DNA of 57,077 nucleotides from Planctomycetota bacterium (GTDB lineage Bacteria > Planctomycetota > UBA1135 > UBA2386). This document shows, in pieces, positions 1 to 8,564 of the stretch. Position numbers and translations under genes: made by a program. Positions within the stretch are counted from its first letter, which is position 1. Each line of letters starts with the position of its first letter. The notes below the pieces were generated by a model. The model was not told the DNA's origin, searched no databases, and was given only the letters and a program-made list of their open reading frames with translations. The stretch spans positions 1-57,077 of the forward strand of contig JADLFX010000048.1 in NCBI GenBank assembly GCA_020849665.1, read 5' to 3'.

Positions 1-2150
1 ACGGTGAGCAGCGGATGCTCGGCGCGCAGCACGCGCACCGGCGCGTCCTCGCGGGTCACGCGGCCCTTGCCCAGGCGCAGGGGAAACGGCGCCGCACGCA
101 CGCCGGCCGCCTCGGCGTTGAACTCGACGTCCTTGTGATAGAAGACCACGAGCCGGCCGCCCTGCCGCGCAAACTCCAGCAGGCGCGCGAACGCGGCCCG
201 CGCCGCCTCCTGGCGGCCCAGCGCGCGCGAATCGACCAGGATCGTGGCGAGCCCCTCCAGGCGGCCCACCATCAGGTCCTCGGCGCCCAGGAGCACCAGA
301 TCGACGCCCAACGCGCGCAGCACGCTCTCCGCCGTGTCGTCGACGCCGCGCACCAGTCCCACGCGCAGACCGGCCGGGACGCGGGCGTCCACCTTGTGGA
401 GGAGGACCTGGAGGCGTTCGTCGTTCGCCGAGAGTTGCAGTGGCACGACCCCCGGTGCCAGGTCCTCCGGCACGCGCAGCGTGACGTCCACCGTGGCGAG
501 ACGTGCCTCGTCGAGGAGGACCGTCCCGGGCAGATCGGCCACGAACCCGGCCGGGGCGCGCAGGGCCAGTCGCGTGGTGAGCGGCCTGGCGGTGTTGCGG
601 CGCACCTGCAGGGCGAAACGCACCTCGCCGCGGCCGGGCACGACGAGCAGTGCACGCGGCGTGACCTGGAGGTCCAGCGGCGGGCGCAGGCTGACCGGCA
701 CCCAGAGCGGCATCCGGAACTCCTGCCCCGAGAGGCGGAAGCCGAGCTCCACGGCGATCGGCGGGCGGTAGCGCTCCGTGGGGATCGGGCCGAGCGGGCC
801 GTCCTCCATCTGCAGCGCGGGCGTGGCGCGCACATGTACGGCGGTACCGCCGCGCGGCGCGACCTGGATGCCGCCATCGCGGCGCGCGGCCGAGAACTCC
901 AGCGGCAGCTCCTCGCCGCCGTGGACGCGCACGTCCTCCAGACGATGCAGGCCGCCGTTGTGGATCTGGATGGTGAACGCCAGCGGCTCGCCCGCCACCG
1001 CCACGGAGTCCGGCGGCAGCTCCACCGCGGCCCGCACCCCGCTGCCGTGCAGCACCACGCGCTCGAGGGCCTCGAGCCGGCGGCGCAGTCGGAGATCCAG
1101 CTCGGTGCCCGGTTCACGCGGCACGGCCTGGAGCCGGGCGCGGACCTCGAGGGCACGCTGCACCAGGACCGAGGGCTCGGAGAGCGAGCGTTCCAGGCCG
1201 GCCTCGAGCGCGGCGCGCAGTGCGGCGCGGTCGACGGTCTCCGGCAGGAGCTCGTACACGGTCCGCAGCCCTTCGGTGAGCGATCGTGCGCCCTCGCCGG
1301 GCAGCATCGACTCGAGGCGGAACGCAGGCTCCATGAGCACGTCGATCGGCTCGATCGGCATCTGCGAGCGATGCTCCCCCAGCGCCGCGTAGGCCAGCCG
1401 CCGCAGCGTGTCGCCGCGCGCGAACTCGATCTGATCGACGGGCAGCTGCAGGTCGCCGGGGCGCTCGGGCACCGGCATGCGGAAGAGCCGTGGGATCGCG
1501 ATCGGCGCGCCGCGCACCCGGGTCGCCTTGGCGTCGCCGGCGAGGCGCACGGCCTCGGGCAGGATCTCCAGCACCGCGAGATCGTTGCCGTGGTTGTCCT
1601 CCTCCTGATGCGGCGTCAGGACCACGTCCGGCGCGATGCGCCGCAGCAGCTCGGCCAGGCGCCGCACGGCGACGTCGCGGCCCCACACCGCGATCGCGTC
1701 GGCCCCTGAGCGGCAGAAGCCGTCGTCGCGCAGCTTGGCGTGCCAGAGGGTCACCCCCAGGCGCGCCGCCGCGGCCTCGGCCTCGAGGGTGCGCAGGCGT
1801 CCCAGCTCGTCGCCGAGCTCGGGCCCGCGGCTGTTCTGGCCGCCCTCGCCGCGGGTCATGAGGACCACGTGGACGCGCCAGCCGGACTGGAAGCGCAGGT
1901 AGGCGGCCGGCAGGCTCCAGATGTCGTCGGGATGCGAGACGACGACCGCGGCGGTCCAGTCGGTCCGCGCGTCCAACACGGCCTGGTGGAGGGCGACGTA
2001 GCCGGTCTCGGCGTTGGCGATGATCCGGCGCAGGAGTTCGGCCTCCTGCGCCGGCAGGGCGGTGGCGAGCAGCAGGCCGGCGCCGACGGCCAGCGCCCGC
2101 ACCTGGTTCGCCTCGACGCGCCGGCGGGGCTGCCCCCGCGGCGGCGTCAT
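1..2150 (-). CDS. Secreted PIG-L family deacetylase with NEW3-like and GATase-like C-terminal parts (3' end outside window)
   Basis: Translating the minus strand from ATG at 2150 gives an uninterrupted frame of about 716 codons running off the window edge. After a hydrophobic signal segment (about residues 17-34, ending ALPAQ) comes an LmbE/PIG-L N-acylhydrolase domain: SHPDD (72-76) carries the first zinc ligands and catalytic Asp, and HQEEDNHGND (181-190) supplies the later His ligand. The middle is beta-rich and resembles NEW3/CARDB-type sandwiches, and the last visible 120 residues look like a class I glutamine-amidotransferase fold. The family removes N-acetyl groups from sugars; the substrate is unknown. 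The start overlaps the upstream stop as ATGA, so it is translationally coupled to that gene. Domain calls beyond PIG-L are by pattern only. Confidence 0.85.
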   Translation of the reverse strand, partial: MTPPRGQPRRRVEANQVRALAVGAGLLLATALPAQEAELLRRIIANAETGYVALHQAVLDARTDWTAAVVVSHPDDIWSLPAAYLRFQSGWRVHVVLMTRGEGGQNSRGPELGDELGRLRTLEAEAAAARLGVTLWHAKLRDDGFCRSGADAIAVWGRDVAVRRLAELLRRIAPDVVLTPHQEEDNHGNDLAVLEILPEAVRLAGDAKATRVRGAPIAIPRLFRMPVPERPGDLQLPVDQIEFARGDTLRRLAYAALGEHRSQMPIEPIDVLMEPAFRLESMLPGEGARSLTEGLRTVYELLPETVDRAALRAALEAGLERSLSEPSVLVQRALEVRARLQAVPREPGTELDLRLRRRLEALERVVLHGSGVRAAVELPPDSVAVAGEPLAFTIQIHNGGLHRLEDVRVHGGEELPLEFSAARRDGGIQVAPRGGTAVHVRATPALQMEDGPLGPIPTERYRPPIAVELGFRLSGQEFRMPLWVPVSLRPPLDLQVTPRALLVVPGRGEVRFALQVRRNTARPLTTRLALRAPAGFVADLPGTVLLDEARLATVDVTLRVPEDLAPGVVPLQLSANDERLQVLLHKVDARVPAGLRVGLVRGVDDTAESVLRALGVDLVLLGAEDLMVGRLEGLATILVDSRALGRQEAARAAFARLLEFARQGGRLVVFYHKDVEFNAEAAGVRAAPFPLRLGKGRVTREDAPVRVLRAEHPLLT

Positions 2151-4171
2151 TTGCCGTTGCGCCTGCCCGTGCCCTCCACGGGAGCTTCTTCCTTGTCCTT
2201 GTCGGGCTGGGGCTGGGTCCCCGGCTCACCGCGGCCCGGGGCGGGCCGGACCCGCACCTGCGGCTGCATCTCCATCGCGCTGCGCATCCCCATGGTCGCG
2301 CCGACGCCGAGGGCCGTGCCACCGATCAGGATGAGGGTCTCCGGACCCCAGGGACCTTCGCTGTAGCTGGTGAAGCCCTCGCCGTCGGAGCGGGTCCACC
2401 CCATGGCGCCGAACAGATGCTTGGTGAGGCTGCTCTGGTCGGGCAGCAGCTGCAGGTCGAGCGGGATCTCGTCGTTGTCGATGGGCAGGAACGCCAGCAC
2501 GCTGGTCAGGCCCTGGTAGTAGCCCTCGAAGGTGGACTTCCAATCGGTGAACGACACCGCCTCGATGCCCTCCTTGGGCATCTTGGCGAGGAAGGCACTG
2601 AACTCGGCGTTGTTGCGGACGTCGCCCTTGCCGTCCTTGGCGTCGGGCGCGCGGTCCATCCGGTCCAGCGCGCGCTTCACGTCGCTGCCCGAGAAGCCGG
2701 CCACCAGGAAGTCCTTCTTGAATGCGAAGGTCGGCGAGAAGCCGCCCAGCATGTTCAGACCGCCACCGCCGCCCATGCCGCCCAACTCCTCGAAGCGCAG
2801 GCGCAGGACGTGCATCTGCGTGCCCTGGCGGTCGACGCTGTCGAGCGAGACCACGCCCTGGCTCATCTTGGTGAGCGCGTTCAGCGCCTTGAGCAGGCGC
2901 TCCTGGTCCTTCACCTTGACCAGGTAGGCGCCCTCGGGCGGGTTGGTGATCGTGGCCATCGGCATCGACCACGCGACGTAGCTGTCCCCCAGCGCGCCGA
3001 AGAGGTCCTCGCGCAGGTTCACGCCGATCTGCTCCTCGTACGGCTTCATCATCGCCTCGAGGTGCTGGTGGACCTTCGGGTCGTAGGCCTTCACCGCCGC
3101 CATCAACCCGTCGTAGATGGCCGTGACGTCGAACGTGCTGGCGCTCACCGACACCGCGTCCTTGGGCACCCAGGGCAGGAAGCTCATGTCCAGCGGGCGG
3201 TGGCTGCCGGCGAAGAACCCCTTGCGCTGCGGCTGGGGCGCGTGGGTGAACGAGCGGCCGACGCTGCGGCCGTTCTCGTAGCTGAAGGTGCCGGCCATCG
3301 ACACGATGCTGCGCAGGCCCAGCGCGTCGATCGCGCGCTCGACGCCGTCGATGTCGAGCTCGGGCGGGAAGTCGGGCGCGTTCTCCGCGGCGAGGCGCAG
3401 CGCCTGCATGGCGAAGTCGAACACCGGGCCGGGCTGGAAGAAGAACTCCATCTCGGCGCCCTGCGAGGACACGTGCTTGGCCGCGGCCTTGTAGTTTGCG
3501 CTCGCGGTGAGCACGTCCTTGTTGCCGGCCAGCGCGCCGAGCACCGACTTCACCTCGTCGGGCAGCGTGCCGAACACCAGCCCGGAACCGACGTACGCCC
3601 AGTTGAGCGACATCGAGGAGAACGGCGTCTGCAGGCTCACCAGCGTGAGGTCGCCGACCTTGCTCTCGCTGCGCGTGAGCATGCCCTGGGCCCTGGCCTC
3701 GAGCTGGCCCATCCCGTAGTCGAGGACCTTCTTCCAGATCGGCATGCTCTCCCCCATCTCGAGGTGCAGCACGATGCCCACCGACGGCATCGGCCCGCTG
3801 CCGGTCTGCTCCACGCCCAGCTTGGTGAGCGCCGCGCTCATGCCGTGCACGCGCAGCTTCATCAGCTCCTCGGGGGCGAAGGGGATCACCCCCTGCTTGT
3901 GCAGCTCAGCCGCCTGCATGAGGGCCTGCTTCCACTCCTGGTCGAGGCGCTTGCGGGCCTCCGCGAAGAAGTCCTGGACCTCCCCCTCCTTCCACATGCG
4001 CATCAACGGCACCTGGTCGATCTTGGCCATGGTGGCGTCGAGGTCGGGCATCGTGACCATCAGGATCGTGCCCTCGGGGAGCGCACGCTTGAGCGTGCTC
4101 TTCTGCGCCACTACTGGCGCGGCCAGCAGCAGCGGCAGCAGGAAGGCGGTCTGGGCGGGGCGGAACGACAT
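2147..4171 (-). CDS. Secreted protein of unknown function (674 aa)
   Basis: The chosen ATG at 4171 has AAGGAG about 9 nt upstream and begins a clear signal peptide (MSFRPAQTAFLLPLLLAAP, cleavage near VVAQ). An in-frame GTG at 4267 would add 32 unlikely residues. The mature part has alternating helical and beta segments without a catalytic motif I recognise, a glycine-rich patch (GGMGGGGG) and a possible membrane helix near the C-terminus (ETLILIGGTALGVGATMG) followed by a Pro/Lys/Glu-rich tail. It loosely resembles large DUF3352-like secreted proteins, but that is not secure. Its stop overlaps the start of the PIG-L gene (ATGA), so the two are likely co-expressed outside the cytoplasm. Confidence 0.85.
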   Translation of the reverse strand: MSFRPAQTAFLLPLLLAAPVVAQKSTLKRALPEGTILMVTMPDLDATMAKIDQVPLMRMWKEGEVQDFFAEARKRLDQEWKQALMQAAELHKQGVIPFAPEELMKLRVHGMSAALTKLGVEQTGSGPMPSVGIVLHLEMGESMPIWKKVLDYGMGQLEARAQGMLTRSESKVGDLTLVSLQTPFSSMSLNWAYVGSGLVFGTLPDEVKSVLGALAGNKDVLTASANYKAAAKHVSSQGAEMEFFFQPGPVFDFAMQALRLAAENAPDFPPELDIDGVERAIDALGLRSIVSMAGTFSYENGRSVGRSFTHAPQPQRKGFFAGSHRPLDMSFLPWVPKDAVSVSASTFDVTAIYDGLMAAVKAYDPKVHQHLEAMMKPYEEQIGVNLREDLFGALGDSYVAWSMPMATITNPPEGAYLVKVKDQERLLKALNALTKMSQGVVSLDSVDRQGTQMHVLRLRFEELGGMGGGGGLNMLGGFSPTFAFKKDFLVAGFSGSDVKRALDRMDRAPDAKDGKGDVRNNAEFSAFLAKMPKEGIEAVSFTDWKSTFEGYYQGLTSVLAFLPIDNDEIPLDLQLLPDQSSLTKHLFGAMGWTRSDGEGFTSYSEGPWGPETLILIGGTALGVGATMGMRSAMEMQPQVRVRPAPGRGEPGTQPQPDKDKEEAPVEGTGRRNGK

Positions 4172-4278
4172 CTTGGATACTCCTTGCGGGCTTGGCTCCC
4201 CGGCGGCCGGGGCACTCGTTGGTTGATCTAGGGGAAACGTGGACTCCGCCACGCGGGAAACTTTCACCAGGGTGGCGG

Positions 4279-4380
4279 TCAGGCGCCGGCACGGGCCTTC
4301 TTACGGGCGGATGCCATCGGGTCCGGCCCGCCAGCCTGTCCAGGTCCGGGGCCGGCCCCGCCACCCCGGAGCGGGGTCAC
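4279..4380 (-). CDS. Possible 33-aa coupled small ORF
   Basis: A GTG overlaps the stop of the secreted peptidase-like gene (GTGA, 4377-4380) and opens a 33-codon frame rich in Gly/Pro/Ala that ends in a basic segment (MASARKKARAGA). There is no independent support; GC-rich sequence yields such frames by chance. It may simply be the intergenic spacer. Confidence 0.15.
   Translation of the reverse strand: MTPLRGGGAGPGPGQAGGPDPMASARKKARAGA
4356..4376 (-). terminator. Possible weak terminator hairpin after the peptidase-like gene
   Basis: CCCCGC (4356-4361) and GCGGGG (4371-4376) form a 6-bp stem directly after the stop codon of the upstream gene on the minus strand. There is no T tract, so termination is uncertain. 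Confidence 0.25.
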
Positions 4381-5729
4381 TTGCGGGTGATCTGCTGCAG
4401 GTAGGTCCTGAGCTCCTTCTCCTTCTCGGCGAGGACCTTCTCATAGGCACCGATGGCCTTGACCACCGCGGCACCGTTCTTGGCGAACGCATTGGTGATC
4501 TCCATCATCGCCGCGGTGGCCTGCTTGTCGCCCCCGCGCATGCCGAATGCGATGTTGAACGCGGCCTGGAACACCAGCGCGTCGTTGGTCTTGGGCTCGT
4601 TCTCGCCGTTGATGTCGTAGACCTTGAACCAGCTGTTCATGCTGGGCACGCCGCCCTTGGCGATGTGCTGCTGGCCGAAGTGGGCGGCCACGCCATCGGT
4701 GTAGAAGCGCTCCGCGAACCCGCCCACGCCGCGCACGAACCACAGCGGCAGCTCCACGCCGCCTTCGGCGCCGAGCGCGTGGGCGTAGCTCATGCCCACC
4801 GCGTGGCGCACCCAGTAGGCGCCCCAGTCCTTCTCGTGATTCACGAGCGCGACCCGGAACTCGCCCCCGAGCTGCGGGATGTCGAAGTCGGCATCGGCGA
4901 GGAACGTGCCGTAGGCCGAGCCGCCGGCGCCGAACCGCGTGCCGAACTCCTTGTACTCGTCGACCGAGGCGGTGATGAACACCGTGGGCCGCCGGGCCGG
5001 CGAGGGCTCCTTGCCGGCGAAGATCTGCTTGACGGTCTCGTAGCCCTCGTCGATCGGCGCCTTGTACGTGGCCAGCACGTCCGCGAGCGGAAGGTTGCTC
5101 AGCACGTTGCAGTAGGTGGTGCGCAGCAGCCAGGGCGTGCGGACGTCGGCGTGGAACTTGTTGGCCTCGTCCTCGCTCACCCACTTGCCGTCGGGGAGCT
5201 GGAACTGCGTGGCGGCCTTCTCGGCGTCCTCCTTGGCGATCAGCATCCCGGTCTTCGGGTGGCGCACCTTGCCCGCGGCGAACTGGCGATACTCGAACTT
5301 GCTGACCAGCTGGCCCTCGTGGCGGAAGACGCCCTTCTTCGCGTCGGCCACCGCGTCCTTGGGCACCCACACGCCATCCACCCACTCCATGCCCTTGGCC
5401 TTCATCTCGGCCTCGGTGTCGGCCTTCTCCAGCGCCTCGGCCTTGGCCTTGGGCAGCCACTGGTCCCCGCGCTTCACGAACCCCAGGGCGCGCAGCGCCT
5501 CCTCGTTCTTGGGATCGAGCTTGATGACCTTCTGCAGGATGCGTTCCTGATCCTTGGGGAAGCCCTTGTCCTTGGCGAAGCGCGCCGCCTCGAGGAGGAG
5601 GCGGATGTCGTTCTTCGCCTTCTCCTCCATCTGGCGGAGTTGCGTGGCCTGCTGGCCCTTGGTGCCCTGCTGCGCGGGGAGCGCCGCGGCGGAGAGGAGT
5701 GCGAGCAGTAGGAGGGGGAGCGTTCTCAT
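4377..5729 (-). CDS. Secreted protein with a degenerate peptidase-MA-like domain
   Basis: ATG at 5729 begins a signal peptide (MRTLPLLLLALLSAAALPAQ); the frame extends 15 codons further upstream without a better start. Residues about 20-90 are charged and helical (TPR-like, KVIKLDPKNEEALRALGF). The C-terminal half has the layout of DUF1570/peptidase MA-like gluzincins: an ALVNHEKDWGAYWVRH segment, then LPLWFVRGVGGFAERFY, matching the PxWLxEGxAxyxE helix of that family. The HExxH zinc motif is absent; the equivalent region reads HAVGMSYAHALG. It is therefore probably a non-catalytic relative. The hairpin after its stop and the 205-nt gap to the next gene suggest partly separate expression. Confidence 0.85.
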   Translation of the reverse strand: MRTLPLLLLALLSAAALPAQQGTKGQQATQLRQMEEKAKNDIRLLLEAARFAKDKGFPKDQERILQKVIKLDPKNEEALRALGFVKRGDQWLPKAKAEALEKADTEAEMKAKGMEWVDGVWVPKDAVADAKKGVFRHEGQLVSKFEYRQFAAGKVRHPKTGMLIAKEDAEKAATQFQLPDGKWVSEDEANKFHADVRTPWLLRTTYCNVLSNLPLADVLATYKAPIDEGYETVKQIFAGKEPSPARRPTVFITASVDEYKEFGTRFGAGGSAYGTFLADADFDIPQLGGEFRVALVNHEKDWGAYWVRHAVGMSYAHALGAEGGVELPLWFVRGVGGFAERFYTDGVAAHFGQQHIAKGGVPSMNSWFKVYDINGENEPKTNDALVFQAAFNIAFGMRGGDKQATAAMMEITNAFAKNGAAVVKAIGAYEKVLAEKEKELRTYLQQITRK

Positions 5730-5788
5730 GGGCGGGTGCCGTGCGGGGGAAGGGACACGGTGAGGCGGCCCCACGCGGCGAATCGCGC

Positions 5789-5794
5789 AGGATA
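5789..5794 (-). promoter_or_regulatory. Candidate -10 element for the gene at 5729
   Basis: On the minus strand TATCCT lies about 60 nt before the ATG at 5729, in the short gap after the HNH gene. No convincing -35 is visible. Confidence 0.25.
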
Positions 5795-5817
5795 CCCGCG
5801 GGCCCGGGCCCGCGCCC

Positions 5818-6447
5818 TCACGTGCCTGTGGCCTGGCTGTGTTCGGCGTTCCAGAGGTCCTCGGGGGTGAACCGGCGCCAGGAGGGCAGGCGTTCGTGGC
5901 CGGCGAGGCTGAGGTAGGGAGACCAGCGCGGACGGCTCGGCTTGCGCAGGAGCCGCAGTCCGGCCTCGTGCAGGGTGCGATCCGCCTTGCGCGCGTTGCA
6001 GCGGACGCAGGCGAGGACGCAGTTGTCCCAGGACGTGCGCCCGCCGCGGGAGCGCGGCACCACGTGATCGATGCTGAGCCGCTCGGGCGAGGAACGCCGC
6101 CCGCAGTACTGGCAGGTGTTGTTGTCGCGCTGGTAGAGATTGCGCCGCGTGAACGGCGCCTCGTGCGCCGGCACGCGGTCGTAGATGCGCAGCTGGATCA
6201 CCTCCGGCGCAGGGATGCTGCGCGAGGAACAGCGGATCCAGCGCGTGCTCGGCGGCAGGGGCAGGCTCACCCAGTCCCAGAACTCGTGGGTCTGGAGGGT
6301 GTCGGTGGCGACCACGCGGGCCACCTCCTGGAAGACCATGGAGACGGCGCGGCGCACCGTGGTGACGTGCACCGGGATCCAGGAGCGGTTGAGGACCAGC
6401 GCAGGCTGGTCCAGAACCGTCCGAACTGCTCTTACCGCCACCTCCAT
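5818..6447 (-). CDS. HNH endonuclease (COG1403 type)
   Basis: The 209-aa protein opens with ALVLNRSWIPVHVTTVRRA, the N-terminal signature of a widespread stand-alone HNH family. The nuclease core is CQYCGRRSSPERLSIDHVVP followed by GGRTSWDNCVLACVRCNARK: two CxxC pairs form a structural zinc site and the DH pair plus Asn form the HNH centre. The family is common as a single housekeeping-like gene in cyanobacteria and planctomycetes; the biological substrate is unsettled. Nothing nearby (no integrase, no terminase) marks it as part of a phage or homing element. A promoter candidate lies upstream at 6499-6526. Confidence 0.9.
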   Translation of the reverse strand: MEVAVRAVRTVLDQPALVLNRSWIPVHVTTVRRAVSMVFQEVARVVATDTLQTHEFWDWVSLPLPPSTRWIRCSSRSIPAPEVIQLRIYDRVPAHEAPFTRRNLYQRDNNTCQYCGRRSSPERLSIDHVVPRSRGGRTSWDNCVLACVRCNARKADRTLHEAGLRLLRKPSRPRWSPYLSLAGHERLPSWRRFTPEDLWNAEHSQATGT

Positions 6448-6498
6448 CGGGAACGACGCCTCGTAGTGCTCAGCGGGGATCGCATGAAAACCGTCGGA

Positions 6499-6526
6499 AG
6501 TCTAGGAACCGCGGCTTGACGGGCAA
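6499..6526 (-). promoter_or_regulatory. Candidate promoter of the HNH gene
   Basis: Minus strand: TTGCCC (6526-6521), a 16-nt spacer and TAGACT (6504-6499). The predicted start of transcription is about 6491, giving a leader of roughly 44 nt. Confidence 0.4.
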
Positions 6527-6795
6527 CGGGCGGCGCGGGGCCGACCCCGGCCGGTGCCGGGGTCCACCCGCCGCGGAACTCCGGCGGCGCGTCGTCCCCC
6601 GCGCGGCTGGGTCACTCCCCGGCCCTCACCCGTGCCGGAGGCGCGCACCCGCCCCGACGGCCGCGATGGGTGCTGGGAACGGCGCACGGGGAACCGGGCA
6701 CGACGCTCCGCCGGAGAGGCGCGGGGCGCGACGATGCTCGCCAGCGGCCGCCCAGTGGTGGGCGTCTCGAGCCTGCAGGATGGCCGCGGGCGCCG

Positions 6796-6824
6796 TTGCG
6801 CGGCGTTTGGGGCGTCGATACATT
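6796..6824 (+). promoter_or_regulatory. Candidate promoter of the lipoprotein-cyclophilin operon
   Basis: TTGCGC (6796-6801), a 17-nt spacer and TACATT (6819-6824). The transcript would start near 6831, followed by a ribosome-binding GAGGGA before the ATG at 6857. The -35 resembles the TTGCCC and TTGCGG elements proposed elsewhere in this window. Confidence 0.4.
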
Positions 6825-6856
6825 CGGCCGTCTTTTTCTGCGGCGAGGGACGAGCC

Positions 6857-7291
6857 ATGCACTGCACCTTTTCCATCCCCTTCTGGATCCTGGCAGGCCT
6901 TTGCCTGGCGCTGCCCGCATGCAAGTCCGATGGCAGCGCGTCGTCGGGCAAGGGCGACGGCGTGAGCGCCGTCCAGTTCGACGACATCCCGGTGCCGGAC
7001 GGGATGAAGCTCGTCTCGCAGCATCACGAGAGCCACTCCGTCCAGGTCGGTGGCTACCGCTACGCCGACTTCGTCTACCGGGGCTCGGACCCGATCGACC
7101 AGGTCGCGGCCTACATGCTGCAGCGGATGCCGCAGCACTCTTGGAAGGCTGTGAAGGAGGATGCGAGCTCCGCCGACACCCGCGTCCTGCGCTTCGAACG
7201 GGATGCCTACCGGGTCGAGTGCACCATCACCCGGGAGAGCCGGACGACCACGATGAACGTCCAGGTCCGGACCAACTTGAACGAGCGCTGA
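6857..7291 (+). CDS. Small lipoprotein of unknown function (144 aa)
   Basis: ATG at 6857 follows GAGGGA and begins a lipoprotein signal ending in the lipobox LPAC (Cys22). The mature part (about 120 aa) has the motif IPVPDGMKLV and a compact alpha/beta pattern; a family is not recognised. It looks like the small planctomycete-type lipoproteins with a 'P.P.g..l' opening. The stop is 4 nt before the start of the cyclophilin-like gene, so the pair is an operon whose products both act outside the cytoplasm or at the membrane. Confidence 0.85.
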   Translation: MHCTFSIPFWILAGLCLALPACKSDGSASSGKGDGVSAVQFDDIPVPDGMKLVSQHHESHSVQVGGYRYADFVYRGSDPIDQVAAYMLQRMPQHSWKAVKEDASSADTRVLRFERDAYRVECTITRESRTTTMNVQVRTNLNER

Positions 7292-7295
7292 TTCC

Positions 7296-8564
7296 ATGAC
7301 CCAGAACGTCCCCCCCCGCCCCGAAGGCCAGATCACGCCGAGCTCCATCGAGCTCTTCTGGGAGACTCACCGGCAGAAGGTCATGGTGATTCTCACGCTC
7401 CTGGTCGTTGCGCTGGCCGTGAATTACGGTATTCAGTATTATCAGCGCCTCCAGCACAACAAGAAGTGGTCGGAGTTCAACCAAAGTGCTGGATTGGACA
7501 AGGGTTACGCTGTCCCAGGCGACCTGCTCTGGCTCCTCGAGCAGAACCAGGGCGGTGGCGGGCAGATGCTCCAGTTCTATGTGGGCAACACGCAACTCGA
7601 GCTGCTGACGGGACTTGCCGGCGACCTCAAGGACGCCGATCAGGCCAGGCTGGAGCAGGAGTTGCAGAAGGCTCGGGGCACTCCCCAGGAACCGCTGGTC
7701 CTCTGGCTCATGGCGAATCGCGAAGTCGCCCAGGAGAGCTGGGATGCCGCCAGGAAGCACCTGGAGGAGATCCAGGCGCGGTTCCCCAAGCACTTCCTCA
7801 CCCAGGAATCCGAGTATCCCGTCCAGTACCGGTTCGACCGGAATGCCAAGAAGAACCGCGAGGCCGCGGCCACGAACCCCACCACCAAGCCGGCCAAGCC
7901 CGACCTCGCTCCCAGCGTCCAGGGCAGCGCGGTGGCGCTCCTCCTCCGGCACATCGAGTCCACGCAGAAGTTCCGCTCCGAGCACGCCAGGCTCTACCAG
8001 GCCCCTGAGCCGGATCCGCTCCCTGTGGCCGTCGTGAAGACCAGCCTCGGGGAATTCAAGATCCGCTTCTACAAGGCCAAGGCTCCCAAGCACGTGGACA
8101 ACTTCGTCGCGAAGGCGAAGGAAGGCTTCTTCAACGGCGTGCGGATCGATGAGGTGGTGCGCCAGGGCCAGGGGTCCCTCTTCGCCAGCCAGACCCCAGC
8201 CGAGTTCCACCTGGGCCTCTCCTCGACCAAGGGTCAGGACGATCGCACGCTCTGGAACCGCTCGGAGCCCAGCAAGACCCTCCTCGACTTCGAGAGCAAC
8301 GATCTCAGCCACTTCCCTGGCATGGTCGCCGCGACACCGGAAGGTGAAGGCAAGTCCTCAGGCGAGCGCGTGTGGATCAACGTCACCGATGCCGCCCTGG
8401 CCCAGGACGGGGGACGGGTGATCTTCGGGCGGGTGGTCGAGGGTCTGGATGTCCTCAAGGCGATCTCCGAGGCGCCCTTCTCGACCGAAGACGAGAACCG
8501 TGCAGGGCGCGGTCGCCCGCTCCAGAACATCGAGATCGAGTCGATCACGATCGTGGAGAACTAG
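7296..8564 (+). CDS. Membrane-anchored cyclophilin-like protein with degenerate active site
   Basis: This 422-aa protein has an N-terminal membrane helix (residues about 28-45, VMVILTLLVVALAVNYGIQY), an alpha-helical TPR-like middle and a C-terminal cyclophilin fold (about 245-422), seen in VAVVKTSLGEFKIRFY, KHVDNFVAKAKEGFFNGV, GGRVIFGRVVEGLDVLKAI and IEIESITI. The fold is kept but the catalytic positions are not: the usual FHR reads RIDE, the QGGD stretch reads GQGSLF, and the usual SQFFI reads GERVWI. It may therefore be a periplasmic chaperone or scaffold and not an active prolyl isomerase. A Shine-Dalgarno is weak; coupling to the lipoprotein 4 nt upstream is likely. Confidence 0.85.
   Translation: MTQNVPPRPEGQITPSSIELFWETHRQKVMVILTLLVVALAVNYGIQYYQRLQHNKKWSEFNQSAGLDKGYAVPGDLLWLLEQNQGGGGQMLQFYVGNTQLELLTGLAGDLKDADQARLEQELQKARGTPQEPLVLWLMANREVAQESWDAARKHLEEIQARFPKHFLTQESEYPVQYRFDRNAKKNREAAATNPTTKPAKPDLAPSVQGSAVALLLRHIESTQKFRSEHARLYQAPEPDPLPVAVVKTSLGEFKIRFYKAKAPKHVDNFVAKAKEGFFNGVRIDEVVRQGQGSLFASQTPAEFHLGLSSTKGQDDRTLWNRSEPSKTLLDFESNDLSHFPGMVAATPEGEGKSSGERVWINVTDAALAQDGGRVIFGRVVEGLDVLKAISEAPFSTEDENRAGRGRPLQNIEIESITIVEN

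Larger units (their letters stand above)
6448..6856. other. 409-bp divergent intergenic region
   Basis: This gap separates the leftward HNH gene from the rightward lipoprotein gene. It holds one promoter-like pair on each strand (listed separately). The rest is GC-rich sequence in which I see no RNA gene or repeat. Confidence 0.6.

Noticed and set aside
15..1709. Long plus-strand frame with Arg/His-rich translation opposite the PIG-L gene
   Set aside because: It is the complement of a real minus-strand gene; high GC keeps antisense frames open, and the product has no recognisable motif. The same holds for the large frames at 2417-4231, 12383-16165, 16840-18558, 20894-22243, 25095-28445, 30253-32769 and 44312-48196.
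5818..6447. HNH gene as a homing or phage nuclease
   Set aside because: It belongs to a widespread stand-alone family and is not associated with an intron, intein, integrase or packaging genes.
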